The notes under the pieces were generated by a model. It was not told the origin of the DNA, did not search any database, and was given only the letters and a program-made list of their open reading frames with translations. A stretch of 6,133 bases of DNA from Pseudomonadota bacterium (GTDB lineage Bacteria > Pseudomonadota > Gammaproteobacteria > Burkholderiales > Nitrosomonadaceae): positions 1-6,133 of the forward strand of contig JAFEEV010000299.1 of assembly GCA_018240935.1 (NCBI GenBank), written 5' to 3'. Below, in pieces: positions 5,697 to 6,133 of the stretch. The translations under genes were made by a program, and so were the position numbers. Position 1 is the first letter of the stretch; each line of letters opens with the position of its first letter.

Positions 5697-5739
5697 CCGG
5701 TCAGTTTTGCGGTACTTGCAGCGTTTGCGCGCTTCGGTG

Positions 5740-6133
5740 CTATAGAAAATGATCCAGCAGTTTAATGCTGTGGCGATCCAGCGCCGTGCGATCCCGGATC
5801 AGGAAATGGATGCCATGGCTATCCGTGATCATGAACGACGATACCGTTAGACGGCGGATATCCTCTTCACCCTTCAGAATAAACGTAGTTTCGCCGCGAT
5901 CCGTTTCGATTTGCCAAGTGCTCGGTGTGATAAAGCCGGAAACTTTCGTGATGCGTTTGATCTCCGGCATGAACTCGCGGCTCGCCAGCTCGGATTTGAT
6001 CAGCGTGCAATATTCTTCCGGTAGATCATCGAGCCGTTCGATCCACGCTAATTCGTTACCATGTGCATCCATGAGCGCGATGCCTTGCTCCGGATCAGTG
6101 ATCGGAAACGATCTTACGGGAATAATCCCTTCG
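5740..6133 (-). CDS. DUF1854 family protein (cyanophycin metabolism-associated), N-terminus outside window
   Basis: The frame is open to the right edge, and 130 residues are visible. The Met at 6070-6072 is probably internal: the codons before it read GIIPVRSFPITDPEQGIAL, which is itself the family's usual N-terminal region (PVR-FP-). Further diagnostic stretches are NELAWIERLDDLP, SREFMPEIKRI, PSTWQIETDRG, the very conserved LKGEEDIRRL, SHGIHFLIRD and a C-terminal LDRHSIKLLDHFL, so the C-terminus is complete. DUF1854 proteins have no known enzymatic activity; they are found with cyanophycin synthetase genes and with an ABC transporter, and the role here is inferred from that association alone because the neighbours lie off the window. 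It is convergent with the PAS kinase, with the MITE-like element between them. Confidence 0.88.
   Translation of the reverse strand, partial: EGIIPVRSFPITDPEQGIALMDAHGNELAWIERLDDLPEEYCTLIKSELASREFMPEIKRITKVSGFITPSTWQIETDRGETTFILKGEEDIRRLTVSSFMITDSHGIHFLIRDRTALDRHSIKLLDHFL

Noticed and set aside
1..6133. CRISPR array, tRNA, rRNA, phage or defence genes
   Set aside because: No regularly spaced direct repeats, cloverleaf-type sequences, or proteins of these classes were recognised on either strand.

Overview
This 6.1 kb window looks like chromosomal DNA from a Gram-negative proteobacterium. The protein set most resembles a betaproteobacterium, possibly of the Nitrosomonas group; that placement is an impression from recalled family resemblance, not a search. 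Gram-negative is supported by an outer-membrane beta-barrel with a signal peptide. It carries five real genes plus a partial one at each edge counted among them as follows: the left edge cuts an OmpR/PhoP-type response regulator and the right edge cuts a DUF1854 gene.

Layout, left to right. (1) The 3' end of the response regulator (1-389, +) overlaps by 4 bases a complete PhoQ-like membrane histidine kinase (386-1726, +), a classic two-component operon. A GC-rich hairpin at 1731-1758 separates it from a convergent gene. (2) 1766-2038 (-) encodes a 90-residue, half-size UPF0016/TMEM165-GDT1 cation transporter (Mn/Ca type). Its upstream region holds a plausible sigma70 promoter, a CRP/FNR-like palindrome and a 7-bp inverted repeat. 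(3) 2039-2327 has no convincing gene; besides those control signals it contains a bulged hairpin and a cluster of CCGGAT-type words. (4) 2328-3821 (-) encodes a 497-residue alginate-export-type outer-membrane porin. (5) 3822-4024 is an AT-rich divergent control region. (6) 4025-5536 (+) encodes a soluble two-PAS, FixL-like histidine kinase with no response regulator next to it. (7) 5548-5696 is a roughly 141-bp palindromic element with 15-bp terminal inverted repeats (14/15 identical), flanked on both sides by CTAG: a good candidate for a non-autonomous insertion element (MITE). (8) 5740-6133 (-) is the C-terminal part of a DUF1854 protein, a family linked to cyanophycin metabolism; it continues beyond the right edge.

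Working together: the first two genes are a signalling pair acting at the inner membrane, and the PhoQ-type sensor plus a cation transporter beside it are at least compatible with divalent-cation homeostasis, although the genes are convergent and not one operon. The porin and the PAS kinase are divergently transcribed from one shared 203-bp region, so they may share control. I see no CRISPR array, tRNA, rRNA, phage gene or transposase. The least ordinary item is the MITE-like element.
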